Counted from the first letter of the stretch, positions 1 through 7,767 are shown. The stretch is 27,670 bases of DNA from Planctomycetota bacterium (GCA_022447335.1 JAKVCF010000015.1:1-27670); one strand, 5' to 3'. The notes: generated from the letters alone by a model not told the origin. Program-made: numbers and translations.

Positions 1-1612
1 AATCAAGGACCTCGGCAAGCCAACGCCCAAGCGTGGATTTACCCGATGCACGCGGACCGCAGAGCAGGATCGGCGGGCTAGGCAGGCCGAGCGCCACCTC
101 GAGAGCCAAGAGAAGGGCTGCTGAGGAGGCTTCCTGACCTGTCAGCAAGCGAAACTGCTCTAGCATCTGCGCATGCAGCATGTGATGCCCGCACACCGTG
201 GTTGCACCCGCCTCCCGTGCGCGAGCAAGCAACGCGGTCTCAGGCGGGTGATAAACCATGTCCAAAACCCAGCAGCCGGCGTCGATTTCGTGCCCAATCA
301 AAGGATCCCCCGGCCGCTCCACACTGCCGAGTGGCGTGGCCTGCACAATGCCCAAAGTTGAGCTCGCCCCTCGAGCGTCGGACAACAAGGAGGCCGCCGC
401 AAGATCGGCGGCGACCACGTTACCGGTTACGCCCGCAGAGAGCAGCGAATCCAACATAGCCTGAGCGGCATCGCGTCGCCGCGCAGCAACCGTCACCCGG
501 TGTCCGCGTGATAAGGCCTCTGCCACGACGGCACGTGCAGCACCACCCGCCCCGACAATCAGAATCGGCGCCTGCTCCGGCAAGCCGGTGACCTGTAGTG
601 GATCGAGAGCACCAATTCCATCGGTCTGTTCGGCTCGCCAGCGACCCTCGGGCGTGCGAAACAAAAAATTGGATGCTCCAACCTGCTGCGCCCGCTCGCT
701 AGCCTCGTCCGCAACGTGCAAGGCTTGCTTCTTCAACGGCGACGTAACCGAGAAAGCGCGAAAGCAGTCGGCAGCATAGCTAGCCTGGAACTCCGTCAAG
801 TCGGAATGCTGTAGGCGCAAATAGAGCGGAACCGAGCCTCGCACCCCCCCTGCCAGGCTGGCGTGACATTGCGTAGCTCGAAAAGCGGCATCCCAAAGCT
901 CCGGGCTTTTCGAGTGCTCAATCGGATCGCCTATCACTCCGAGCAAAGGAGTCGCGGCCCAATCGGCCGGATCGGGGAGCAGATGCTCAGCCCCCAGTCC
1001 CCGCGCAGTCGCCTCGCCGCGCCAGCTGGCGTAAGACCACGGCGCACCCAGCACGAGTGCCCAGACCCGACTAGCCCGACTGCCCGGCCCCTGAGCGAAG
1101 GCAATGAGCCTCCCATCCGCCGCATCGCTCTGCATCAGCCGTACTGCGCGTAGAGCATCGCAGTGCTGGTCGGCCCAAGCCACGATCTTGCGATAGTCCT
1201 GCGCCGAAGCCCGTGCACGAAGTTGCGTATCGATGTCTTCCAGCGCCACCTCATTCGAGCCCTGCGGCTCATGCCAAGACCACAGCACCGGAATCTCGGC
1301 TGCGAGCCCGCTGGGACGACTCCATTTCGGAGGCACGTCAACAATACAGCGCGGCGCAAAGTGTGCAGCCGCTGCCAGTAACTGTTCCGCCCATTCCTGT
1401 TCGGTACCGGCAAAAGCCCCACCCTGATTCTCGGGCACGCAAGCCAAAACGATGCGAAGTAAGCCGCGAGCTTTCGCTAATGCTGATAAATCCACCTCTG
1501 GGCTTAATCGATCCAGCCGCAACTCGACGACCTTGCGACGAGTTGCGAGGTCGCGCAGGCGCACGCACAGCGCCTCCGTATCAGAACCGAACAGCGAAAC
1601 GCAAACGGTCAT
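1..1612 (-). CDS. Shikimate pathway fusion: type I 3-dehydroquinate dehydratase, shikimate dehydrogenase, start of shikimate kinase (partial)
   Basis: The reading frame is open from ATG at 1612 to the left edge (537 codons, 3' end missing). Residues 1-220 match type I 3-dehydroquinate dehydratase: VVELRLD with Glu30, WSWH ending at His114, the Schiff-base lysine Lys142 in DYRKIV, then a GPGSRASR segment. Residues 225-500 match shikimate dehydrogenase: GDPIEHSKSP near 228-237, Lys294 in VTSPLK, Asn315 in GASN, Asp331 in TDGIG, a GAGG nucleotide loop at 354-357 and a LDMVYHPP segment. Near residue 520 a P-loop, GPRASGKST, begins; its position and the surrounding ILLCGPRASGKSTLGRWLA fit shikimate kinase. 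The product would catalyse three consecutive steps from 3-dehydroquinate to shikimate 3-phosphate in the cytoplasm. The usual Glu in the DxEL motif of the dehydratase is replaced (D92-V-P-P), and the Asn of NVTxPxK is Ser288. The start overlaps the upstream gene's stop by ATGA. The kinase call rests only on the first 20 or so residues. Confidence 0.88.
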   Translation of the reverse strand, partial: MTVCVSLFGSDTEALCVRLRDLATRRKVVELRLDRLSPEVDLSALAKARGLLRIVLACVPENQGGAFAGTEQEWAEQLLAAAAHFAPRCIVDVPPKWSRPSGLAAEIPVLWSWHEPQGSNEVALEDIDTQLRARASAQDYRKIVAWADQHCDALRAVRLMQSDAADGRLIAFAQGPGSRASRVWALVLGAPWSYASWRGEATARGLGAEHLLPDPADWAATPLLGVIGDPIEHSKSPELWDAAFRATQCHASLAGGVRGSVPLYLRLQHSDLTEFQASYAADCFRAFSVTSPLKKQALHVADEASERAQQVGASNFLFRTPEGRWRAEQTDGIGALDPLQVTGLPEQAPILIVGAGGAARAVVAEALSRGHRVTVAARRRDAAQAMLDSLLSAGVTGNVVAADLAAASLLSDARGASSTLGIVQATPLGSVERPGDPLIGHEIDAGCWVLDMVYHPPETALLARAREAGATTVCGHHMLHAQMLEQFRLLTGQEASSAALLLALEVALGLPSPPILLCGPRASGKSTLGRWLAEVLD

Positions 1613-2517
1613 GCCTGCTCCTCCACAGGCAACTCTTGGCGCAGATGAAGCTGAATACACAATTCCTCGGCTTGAGCTGCGCCTAAACGACCACTACGCG
1701 TCGCTTCGTCGAGCAAAGCGCGCAAAGCGGCTCGATACCGTGCGACCTCGATGGGATTACCTTCTCCCAGTGCGTCCAAATGCGCCTGCAAAGTCGATTG
1801 CTCGCCACGCACCAGAGGGCCGGTAAGCGCCTCGCTCGGATCTGCTTCAGCCATGCGAGTCAGCGCCGATTGCGCGAGTGCTAACACAGCTTGGCGCGCC
1901 CCTTCCGAGCCCAATGACTCGGTGGCCAAACGCTGAGCCCACGCAAGCAAACCAGTGAGATGATTCGCCGCAAGAGTGCAAGCCAAGTGATAGCGTCGAC
2001 GATCCGCTCCATCTTGCATCGGGAGCGCTAACGCCTGCCACCGGGCAACATGTTCTTCAGCGCGCTGCATGGATGACTGTGAATCGGTGAGCACCGAAAG
2101 CGGCGCCCCATGCAAAGCTGTCGAGTCCGGTTGTGCCGGGAGCGCGCGCATCGGGTGAAGTGCGGCGCGCGCCTGAGCGGGAAGCTGTTGCAAGAGAGCA
2201 AGGTCGCTTACTCCACTGCCATGCGCGACCCACGCAAGCTCCTGCTTTGCCTCAACCAAACACGCACCCCAGGCCTGCGCCACCGAAACAAGCGCAGCGT
2301 CAGGCACACAAAGAAACCAAGATGCCGCCAGGGGAAGGTCGTCAATGCAGGGACTCGACCGAATGTGGGTATGAATACCCTGCCTCTCGGCAGCGGCGAG
2401 CGTGTCTGACGGACGGCGACCGATCAGGTGGACCTCACTCACCACAGCCCGCTCGGCCCAGGCAATCGCCGCGCCCAAACGGCCAGGCCCAACAATGACC
2501 ACAGCATTCTGGTTCAT
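1609..2517 (-). CDS. Rossmann-like / DUF2520 oxidoreductase-like protein
   Basis: This 302-residue protein has an N-terminal NAD(P)-type Rossmann fold, with VVIVGPGRLG at residues 6-15 and LIGRRP at 31-36. A central HPMRAL follows at 121-126, where the family usually has an LHP motif. The helical C-terminal half carries LAANHLTGLL and ALTGPLVRGEQSTLQAHL, close to the tGPxxRGD...Hl signature of DUF2520. The family has no settled enzymatic role, and its architecture resembles ketopantoate reductase (PanE). It sits two genes from panC in an operon with no panE in view, so a role in pantoate synthesis is plausible but inferred. It overlaps ispE upstream and the shikimate fusion downstream by ATGA (4 nt each). 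A GGGGGGTAAGGC stretch before the ATG may serve as ribosome binding site. Confidence 0.85.
   Translation of the reverse strand: MNQNAVVIVGPGRLGAAIAWAERAVVSEVHLIGRRPSDTLAAAERQGIHTHIRSSPCIDDLPLAASWFLCVPDAALVSVAQAWGACLVEAKQELAWVAHGSGVSDLALLQQLPAQARAALHPMRALPAQPDSTALHGAPLSVLTDSQSSMQRAEEHVARWQALALPMQDGADRRRYHLACTLAANHLTGLLAWAQRLATESLGSEGARQAVLALAQSALTRMAEADPSEALTGPLVRGEQSTLQAHLDALGEGNPIEVARYRAALRALLDEATRSGRLGAAQAEELCIQLHLRQELPVEEQA
1613..1630 (-). promoter_or_regulatory. Shine-Dalgarno of the shikimate fusion gene, inside a small hairpin loop
   Basis: Read on the minus strand, the 18 bases directly before the ATG are GCCTG, then TGGAGGAG, then CAGGC. The outer pentamers are reverse complements, so the strong Shine-Dalgarno GGAGG would sit in an 8-nt loop above a 5-bp stem that abuts the start codon. 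The site lies inside the end of the DUF2520 coding sequence. It supports the start chosen at 1612. Whether the hairpin forms is inference. Confidence 0.45.
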
Positions 2518-3359
2518 GCCTTACCCCCCACGCACGAGCCAGCCCAAACCTTATGTACTTGAGCGCGAATACCCAAGGCCTGCACAGCGGCTGCAACTTC
2601 CGCCGCCTGATCTGAAGGCTGCGAACAGAACCAGGCTGAACCAGATCCACTCAACTGGAAAGGCGCAATCGCGCGCAAGGGATCGCGCAGCCCAGCGAGC
2701 GCCGGTACGACCTGGATCGCCGCGCCCTCGAGTTGATTCCACTGCGGCTCGGTAGGAAATGGAATCGCTTCGCGCACGCCCCCAGGCCAGTCCGGTGCGC
2801 CTAGTGCTGCAAAGACCTCGGGAGTCGAAGCCAAAGCGGTCGGAAGAGCAAGGACTACGGCTTCACAATCGGGGCGCTCCTTAGCGAGCGAAATCTCACC
2901 ACGCCCCGCAAGTAGCTGCGCGGAAACCTCACCCAGAAAGAAGGGCACATCGCTACCCAACTGTCCTGCAAGCTGCAGGCAAGAGTCGAGACCCAATGGC
3001 TCAGTCGCCACCTGTTCAAGCACCTGCAATACTGCAGCAGCATCGGCTGAACCTGCGCCTAGGCCAGAACCGGGAGGTAAGCGCTTTTCGAGCGTCCAAG
3101 CGAGCGAGGGGGCCCGCCCCCCAGCTGCTCGCCACGCACAGTCAGCCCGAAGCAATAGATTGGAAGAATCCGTGGGCACACCCACTGCATCAACACCCGT
3201 CACGGTCAGCGCACGCTGACCTTCTTGCCAACTCAGAAAATCGCCGCCATCGAGCCAGAGGAACCAGGAGCGTAGCTCGTGAAAACCATCCTCCCGCCGA
3301 CCCAGAACTTCCAGGGTCCAGTTTACTTTGCAGCCGAGCTCCCAGCTTCCCGCCGTCAT
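2514..3359 (-). CDS. ispE: 4-diphosphocytidyl-2-C-methyl-D-erythritol kinase
   Basis: This 281-residue GHMP-family kinase phosphorylates CDP-methylerythritol with ATP in the non-mevalonate (MEP) isoprenoid pathway, in the cytoplasm. It shows the N-terminal substrate region with Lys11 (CKVN) and GRREDGFHELRS at 20-31, the ATP loop PPGSGLGAGSADAA at 95-108, the active-site aspartate Asp137 in GSDVPFFLGE, and the C-terminal LSGSGSAWF motif. The length is typical for the family. The ATP loop reads GLGAGSAD where most members have GLGGGSSD, a mild variation. The stop overlaps the DUF2520 start by 4 nt and the start overlaps the panC stop by 4 nt, so translation is probably coupled. Confidence 0.93.
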   Translation of the reverse strand: MTAGSWELGCKVNWTLEVLGRREDGFHELRSWFLWLDGGDFLSWQEGQRALTVTGVDAVGVPTDSSNLLLRADCAWRAAGGRAPSLAWTLEKRLPPGSGLGAGSADAAAVLQVLEQVATEPLGLDSCLQLAGQLGSDVPFFLGEVSAQLLAGRGEISLAKERPDCEAVVLALPTALASTPEVFAALGAPDWPGGVREAIPFPTEPQWNQLEGAAIQVVPALAGLRDPLRAIAPFQLSGSGSAWFCSQPSDQAAEVAAAVQALGIRAQVHKVWAGSCVGGKA

Positions 3360-4231
3360 GTCATACCAGGGCTGCGAGCATCACCGAGCTCAAGATTATC
3401 GATCAGGCGTGTATCGCCAACCCGCACCGCAGCTACCGCACGCCAGGGCCCGGGCTGATCCGAATCGGCCGGGCGAAAGGTTCGTTCGTCGACCACATCG
3501 GCGTACTCGATGCTAGCCAAGGGTTCGGAGCGAAGCAGGTCATGCATCCCTCGCTCGAGCAAAGCAACGGAGCGTTCTCCCGCAGTAAAACTCTCGCGAC
3601 AGGCATATAAAGCGCGTGACACGATCGGAGCTACCGCACGCTGCTCAGGAGCCAGAAAGGCATTGCGACTGGAAAATGCCAAACCATCCTCCTCACGCAC
3701 AGTGGGACAACCGATGACTTCGACATCCAAGTCCAAATCTTCGGCCATACGCTGGACTAGCCACAACTGCTGTGCATCCTTTTCTCCGAAGTAGGCTCGG
3801 TCGGGTCGGCAACGCTGAAACAACTTGAAGACTGCAGTGAGCATGCCTTCGAAATGACCCGGCCGATGATAACCCTCGTACAGCTCGCTCCCGGGCCCTG
3901 AACGCACACGCGTCTCGTAACCATCAGGGTACATGTCAATACGGTCGGGCAAGTAAACAGCCTGCACCCCAGACCGTTCGAGCAGAGCGCAATCTTCGTC
4001 GGCTGTACGCGGATAGCGCTTGAAGTCTGCCCCCTCGTTGAACTGAAGCGGGTTAACGAAGATCGAAGCTAATCCGACTTCGTTACCTTCACAGGCAGCA
4101 TGAAACAGTGTCCCGTGCCCACGGTGCAGTGCCCCCATCGTCGGCACAAAGCCCACGGTAACCGAGTCCGAAAGCGAGTCGCGCCAGGAGCGCAACTCGG
4201 CACGACTGTGCAGGCGAGTGATCGACGACAC
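3356..4231 (-). CDS. panC: Pantothenate synthetase (pantoate-beta-alanine ligase)
   Basis: This 291-residue enzyme joins pantoate and beta-alanine using ATP to give pantothenate, the coenzyme A precursor. It carries nearly every family landmark: FVPTMGALHRGHGTL (first nucleotidyl-transferase motif), SIFVNPLQF, KRYPRT, MYPDGYET, YHRPGHFEGMLT, YFGEKDAQQLWLVQRM and the KMSKS-like REEDGLAFSSRN. The start is GTG at 4231, the only candidate leaving a normal N-terminus (SSITRLHSRAEL). It lies 4 nt downstream of the folK stop, and its own stop overlaps ispE by ATGA. No panB or panD is in view. Confidence 0.95.
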   Translation of the reverse strand: MSSITRLHSRAELRSWRDSLSDSVTVGFVPTMGALHRGHGTLFHAACEGNEVGLASIFVNPLQFNEGADFKRYPRTADEDCALLERSGVQAVYLPDRIDMYPDGYETRVRSGPGSELYEGYHRPGHFEGMLTAVFKLFQRCRPDRAYFGEKDAQQLWLVQRMAEDLDLDVEVIGCPTVREEDGLAFSSRNAFLAPEQRAVAPIVSRALYACRESFTAGERSVALLERGMHDLLRSEPLASIEYADVVDERTFRPADSDQPGPWRAVAAVRVGDTRLIDNLELGDARSPGMT

Positions 4232-4235
4232 GCAG

Positions 4236-4688
4236 TCAGTCTAAAGCGGCGAGGTGAGCCGAAACACTACGCCCCTCCACCACCAGCCGCGACGCCACTT
4301 CAACCCACGGCTCCAGGACGAAATGGCGCTGTGCAAAGCGCGGGTGAGGCAATGTGAGCGCTTTGCTGACCATTTTGCAGCCACCAAACCAGAGTAGGTC
4401 CAGGTCGCAGCTACGTGGACCATTCCTAGTCCGCCGTTCACGCCCGAGCTCGAACTCCACTTCCAAGCAATGTTGGAGTAAACGATGCGGCGCCACCGGT
4501 GACTCAACACGGGCGACCGCATTGAGGTATTCAGGCTGGTCGACCGGCCCACCCACAGGAACGGTCCGGTGAAAGCGGGACAGCTGCCACACGCGCACCC
4601 CTCGCTCCTCAAGTTGCATCAAACTGCGACGCAATTGACTTGCACGATCGCCGAGATTCGCGCCAAGAGCGAGAAAGGCCTCGGTCAA
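4236..4688 (-). CDS. folK: 2-amino-4-hydroxy-6-hydroxymethyldihydropteridine pyrophosphokinase
   Basis: This 150-residue HPPK transfers pyrophosphate from ATP to 6-hydroxymethyl-7,8-dihydropterin in folate synthesis. It shows ALGANLGDR at the N-terminus, RTVPVGGPVDQPEYLNAVARV, ELGRERRTRNGPRSCDLDLLWFG with the metal-binding DLDLL, and LPHPRFAQRHFVLEPWVE. The start is TTG at 4688, giving TEAFLALGANLGDR in register with the family, and it overlaps the pssA stop as TTGA. A pterin dehydratase gene lies about 0.9 kb away on the other strand, so two pterin-related genes are close together. Confidence 0.94.
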   Translation of the reverse strand: MTEAFLALGANLGDRASQLRRSLMQLEERGVRVWQLSRFHRTVPVGGPVDQPEYLNAVARVESPVAPHRLLQHCLEVEFELGRERRTRNGPRSCDLDLLWFGGCKMVSKALTLPHPRFAQRHFVLEPWVEVASRLVVEGRSVSAHLAALD

Positions 4689-5533
4689 CGGCCAGAATTC
4701 TGTGAGACTTTAGAACTAGATGCGCGCAAGCGAGCCGGCAGTGCACAGACTGCTGGAAGCAAAGTGAAAGCCAACGCAGCCCCCAACAAACAGAAAGCCG
4801 GCTCGATGAGAAGAAGGCCGAAGACGATCACGGTCTCGGCGGTAGCGCGGAAGGGATTACGGCTGCGCGTGAGCCACGAGAAGAAATGTGGATACGGCAC
4901 GCGCGATACCATCAGCACCGCAACAAAAACCATCACAAAAGGTAAAACCCGCAAAATAGTCTCTTGGATCCCATGAATTATCTCAGGAGACAGTGGGAGT
5001 AAAAAGTCCGGATCCTGGACATTGAAGAAAAATAGGACCAGAGCCGTCGGCAAGCCTGCAGCCGCCGGAGACGGTAGCCCCACAAAGCCACGCCCACCAG
5101 ATTCTTGTGGATTACCCGAATCGTGCTCGACGTTGTAACGCGCGAGACGCAACACCGCGCAAACCGCAAATATTATTGGCGCTACGAAGAGCAGACGAGG
5201 GTGCGCACGCGTATCGAAGATCGGCTGCTCAATGATGACCAGAGTGCGGGCCATCATAGCCGGGGCAACTCCGAAAGTGATCGCATCAGCAAGACTGTCG
5301 AGCTGCGCTCCAAAGTTGCTCGCAGAGTGCGTCAGGCGCGCAACCTTGCCATCAAGGGCATCGAAGATCGTCGCCAGCACGATGAGCCAACCCGCGTACT
5401 CAAGCACCGCGACATCGTTACGACGCAGAGCTTCAGATGCCCAAATCATCGCAGCGACCCCGCAGGCGAGATTGCCAAGAGTAATTAGACTCGCAGGCGA
5501 GACCGAAGACCGCAGACTGGGACCCCCTTGCAT
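4685..5533 (-). CDS. pssA: CDP-diacylglycerol-serine O-phosphatidyltransferase family protein
   Basis: This integral membrane CDP-alcohol phosphatidyltransferase shows the full family signature D-x2-DG-x2-AR-x8-G-x3-D-x3-D in FDALDGKVARL, then GAQLDSLAD and ITFGVAPAMM. The SPASLITLGNLACG opening and the multiple hydrophobic segments favour phosphatidylserine synthase over phosphatidylglycerophosphate synthase; the exact alcohol substrate is inferred. The reading frame stays open to 5704, but the extra 57 residues are antisense to the pterin dehydratase gene, lack family similarity and contain many cysteines and aromatics. I therefore take ATG 5533 (QGGPSLRSSVSPASL), giving 282 residues. It is the first gene of the minus-strand operon. 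Its start lies 51 nt from the divergent gene and no clear Shine-Dalgarno is seen. Confidence 0.87.
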   Translation of the reverse strand: MQGGPSLRSSVSPASLITLGNLACGVAAMIWASEALRRNDVAVLEYAGWLIVLATIFDALDGKVARLTHSASNFGAQLDSLADAITFGVAPAMMARTLVIIEQPIFDTRAHPRLLFVAPIIFAVCAVLRLARYNVEHDSGNPQESGGRGFVGLPSPAAAGLPTALVLFFFNVQDPDFLLPLSPEIIHGIQETILRVLPFVMVFVAVLMVSRVPYPHFFSWLTRSRNPFRATAETVIVFGLLLIEPAFCLLGAALAFTLLPAVCALPARLRASSSKVSQNSGR

Positions 5534-5584
5534 AACGGGGAATTCTATCGGATGAACTGAGCCGCAACAGGCTAGTCTGAAAGG

Positions 5585-5905
5585 ATGGAACTTCACGAGC
5601 GCGCCTGTGAGCCCTGCCAGGGCGGCATTCCACCGCTGAGCGAAGCAGAATGGCAACCCTTGATGGCCGAAATACGTGATTGGGCCGTGGTCGATGGCCA
5701 CCACTTGAGGAAAGAATGGCGCTTCCCAGACTTTTCATCAGCCTTAGCCTGGCTAAATCGCGCCAGCGCACTTTGCGAAGAAGCCGGCCACCATGCGGAC
5801 TTCGAGCTGGCGTGGGGCCGCGTGAGCGTCAAACTTTGGACCCATAAAATCGACGGATTGGCAGAAGCAGACTTTGTGCTGGCTGCCCGCTTCGACCAGT
5901 TATAA
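5585..5905 (+). CDS. Pterin-4a-carbinolamine dehydratase (4a-hydroxytetrahydrobiopterin dehydratase)
   Basis: This 106-residue protein dehydrates 4a-hydroxy-tetrahydropterin, which regenerates the cofactor of aromatic amino acid hydroxylases. The family core is clear: LSEAEWQPLMAEIRDW, KEWRFPDFSSALAWLNR, EEAGHHADFELAWGRVSVKL with the catalytic paired histidines, and WTHKIDGLAEADFVLAARFD. The N-terminal C-x2-C (CEPC) is common in bacterial members. No aromatic amino acid hydroxylase lies in the window, so the substrate in this organism is unknown. The gene is divergent from pssA, only 51 nt away, and appears monocistronic. The stop is TAA. Confidence 0.92.
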   Translation: MELHERACEPCQGGIPPLSEAEWQPLMAEIRDWAVVDGHHLRKEWRFPDFSSALAWLNRASALCEEAGHHADFELAWGRVSVKLWTHKIDGLAEADFVLAARFDQL

Positions 5906-6086
5906 GTCGGGCTAAAAAAGCTTAGCGGCAAGTTTGGCCTGCTGCGTGGCCCAATCATCGTGAACCGAGAATTGGGCAAAAGTCGCTTCATATCGAAAAG
6001 GAAGAGGCTCCTCTACGGCAAACAGCTCGCCTCATGGGAGACGATTAACCAAGTTCCCCGAGCTCGTCGCAGCCCGTGTAGGCTCA
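5906..6086 (+). other. 181-bp intergenic region, no gene seen
   Basis: This is the longest noncoding stretch in the window. It contains TTGGCC...GGCCCAA near 5935-5953, an imperfect inverted repeat without a following T run. I see no convincing promoter hexamer pair. It presumably holds the end of the pterin dehydratase transcript and the promoter of the peptidase gene. Confidence 0.4.
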
Positions 6087-7757
6087 ATGCCGATGCGTTT
6101 CCTTCGCCTCCTCCTGCCCCTGAGCCTGCTCGCTCCCCTCGCTGCAGCCCAGGAAGTTCTGCCCGTCACTGGTTTGCCAACTGAAGATCCTGTCGTTCTG
6201 GAAATCCTGAACACCGAGGACATTCAAGTTATGGAGCACCTTGCGGAGCTCTCCGAAGGCATTGGCCCTCGCCTAACTTCCTCCGATAGCCTGACCGAGG
6301 CCTGTCAATGGGCAGCCAAGCGCTTTCGCGCTTGGGGACTACAGAACGTACGCCTAGAAGAATGGGGCACCTTCCCGGTCGGCTATAACCGCCGAGTCAT
6401 GGAAGGCCGCATGACAACTCCATACAAACGTCGTTTAGTCTTTGCATCAGAAGCATGGACCGCTGGAACAGATGGGATGGAAGAAGGAGCAGTGCTCATT
6501 GCTCCTTCCAACACTGAACAACTGGAGGCCGCAAGAGGCAAATTCGGCGGCGCCTGGGTCCTAGTCACAAATACCCGCCCGCGCTTTGATGGACCGGAAG
6601 ATAGTGAAGACTTCCGTGATCGACTTGGCCAATTCCTCGACGAAGAAGGCATTCTGGGTATCGTGCGCGCAAGCCGCAACGAACGCGTACGCACTGGTGG
6701 CAACTACCGCATCTCAACAGAAGATATTCCGTCTCGGACCAGTGTCACTCTGCCGCGCGAGCAGTGGCAGGAAATGTTCCGCCTCACCGAATCCGGCGAA
6801 GATGTGCGCGCCGGCTTCGACATCGAAGTCGAGTTCGTGCCAGGCCCAATTCCGCTCTACAACGTAATCGCAGAAATCCCTGGCGAAACCGATGAGCTTG
6901 TCATCGTGGGCGCACATATTGATTCGTGGGATGGCGCGCGTGGCGCACAGGACAACGGCACCGGAACTTCTACCACGATGGAAGCTGCACGTCTGCTTGC
7001 ATCCAGCGGCATTAAACCCAAGCGCACCATTCGTTTCATGCTCTGGTCCGGGGAGGAACAAGGCCTTCTTGGATCCCGCGCTTATATCGAACAAAATCCC
7101 GAAGAGATGAGTCGCATCAGCTGCGTGCTAGTGCACGACGGCGGCACCAATGCCTGCTCAGGGCTCTATGCAACTCCAGGCATGATGCCGATGTTTGAAG
7201 AGGTTTTTGCACCAATTATGGCGCACTACGCGGATCACAAGGACGAGAACTTACGCTTCCGCCTGCGCGAAGTAGATCGCCTACCACGCGGAATTGGCTC
7301 AGACCACGACGCCTACCTCACGGCTACGAATCCCGCTCCCGGTTTTTTCTGGGACCAACGGGGTGAAACCAGCTACGGATTTATCCACCACACGCAGAAC
7401 GACATTATTGAGCACGCTCGCGCCGACTATCAGGACTTCACCACGCGAGTAGTAGCCTCGGCAGCCTGGCGCTTTGCGAACACAGAACAGGCAGTTCCTC
7501 GCACTGACATGTTCGGCGCTCCGCGCAAGCGACTAGGCTTCCGAGTTAGCGGTGACGGCATCACCGTCGAAAGCCTGACACCTGGCGGAAAAGCTGAAGC
7601 CGCTGGCATTCAAGTTGGTGACAAAGTTGTAAAGATTGATAAAACCTCAATCTCTAGCCGCAACGACCTTCGCGCTGCAATGAGGGCTACGAGTGAATCC
7701 ACCGAAGTGGTGGTGCTACGAGATCTCGGAGAAATCGTATTCCTAATCAAGAGGTAG
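6087..7757 (+). CDS. Exported M28-family zinc metallopeptidase with C-terminal PDZ domain
   Basis: This 556-residue protein starts with a Sec signal peptide (RFLRLLLPLSLLAPLAAA, cleavage near residue 21). The M28 catalytic core follows with a full set of co-catalytic zinc ligands and general base: His277 and Asp279 in GAHIDSWDGA, bridging Asp289 in AQDNGTG, Glu323/Glu324 in SGEEQGLLGS, Asp351 in HDGGTN, and His434 or His435 in IHHTQND. Residues 110-260 form an insertion before the core, possibly a PA-like domain. A PDZ domain occupies residues 480-556 (RLGFRVSGDGITV...GIQVGDKVVKID). It is likely a periplasmic or secreted aminopeptidase or carboxypeptidase Q-like enzyme; specificity cannot be read from sequence. 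PDZ domains usually bind peptide termini, so it may guide substrates. It stands alone and converges on the ABC-F gene. The stop is TAG. Confidence 0.9.
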   Translation: MPMRFLRLLLPLSLLAPLAAAQEVLPVTGLPTEDPVVLEILNTEDIQVMEHLAELSEGIGPRLTSSDSLTEACQWAAKRFRAWGLQNVRLEEWGTFPVGYNRRVMEGRMTTPYKRRLVFASEAWTAGTDGMEEGAVLIAPSNTEQLEAARGKFGGAWVLVTNTRPRFDGPEDSEDFRDRLGQFLDEEGILGIVRASRNERVRTGGNYRISTEDIPSRTSVTLPREQWQEMFRLTESGEDVRAGFDIEVEFVPGPIPLYNVIAEIPGETDELVIVGAHIDSWDGARGAQDNGTGTSTTMEAARLLASSGIKPKRTIRFMLWSGEEQGLLGSRAYIEQNPEEMSRISCVLVHDGGTNACSGLYATPGMMPMFEEVFAPIMAHYADHKDENLRFRLREVDRLPRGIGSDHDAYLTATNPAPGFFWDQRGETSYGFIHHTQNDIIEHARADYQDFTTRVVASAAWRFANTEQAVPRTDMFGAPRKRLGFRVSGDGITVESLTPGGKAEAAGIQVGDKVVKIDKTSISSRNDLRAAMRATSESTEVVVLRDLGEIVFLIKR

Positions 7758-7767
7758 CTCTCTTTCG

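Noticed and set aside
2996..3610. 204-codon plus-strand ORF across ispE and panC
   Set aside because: It is antisense to two enzymes with strong family motifs, and its translation is arginine/serine/proline-rich as expected for a GC-rich shadow.
5534..5704. 57-residue N-terminal extension of pssA
   Set aside because: It is antisense to the pterin dehydratase gene and unlike the family; family-like sequence begins right after ATG 5533.
5930..5955. Possible terminator hairpin after the pterin dehydratase gene
   Set aside because: The inverted repeat is imperfect and not followed by a T run.
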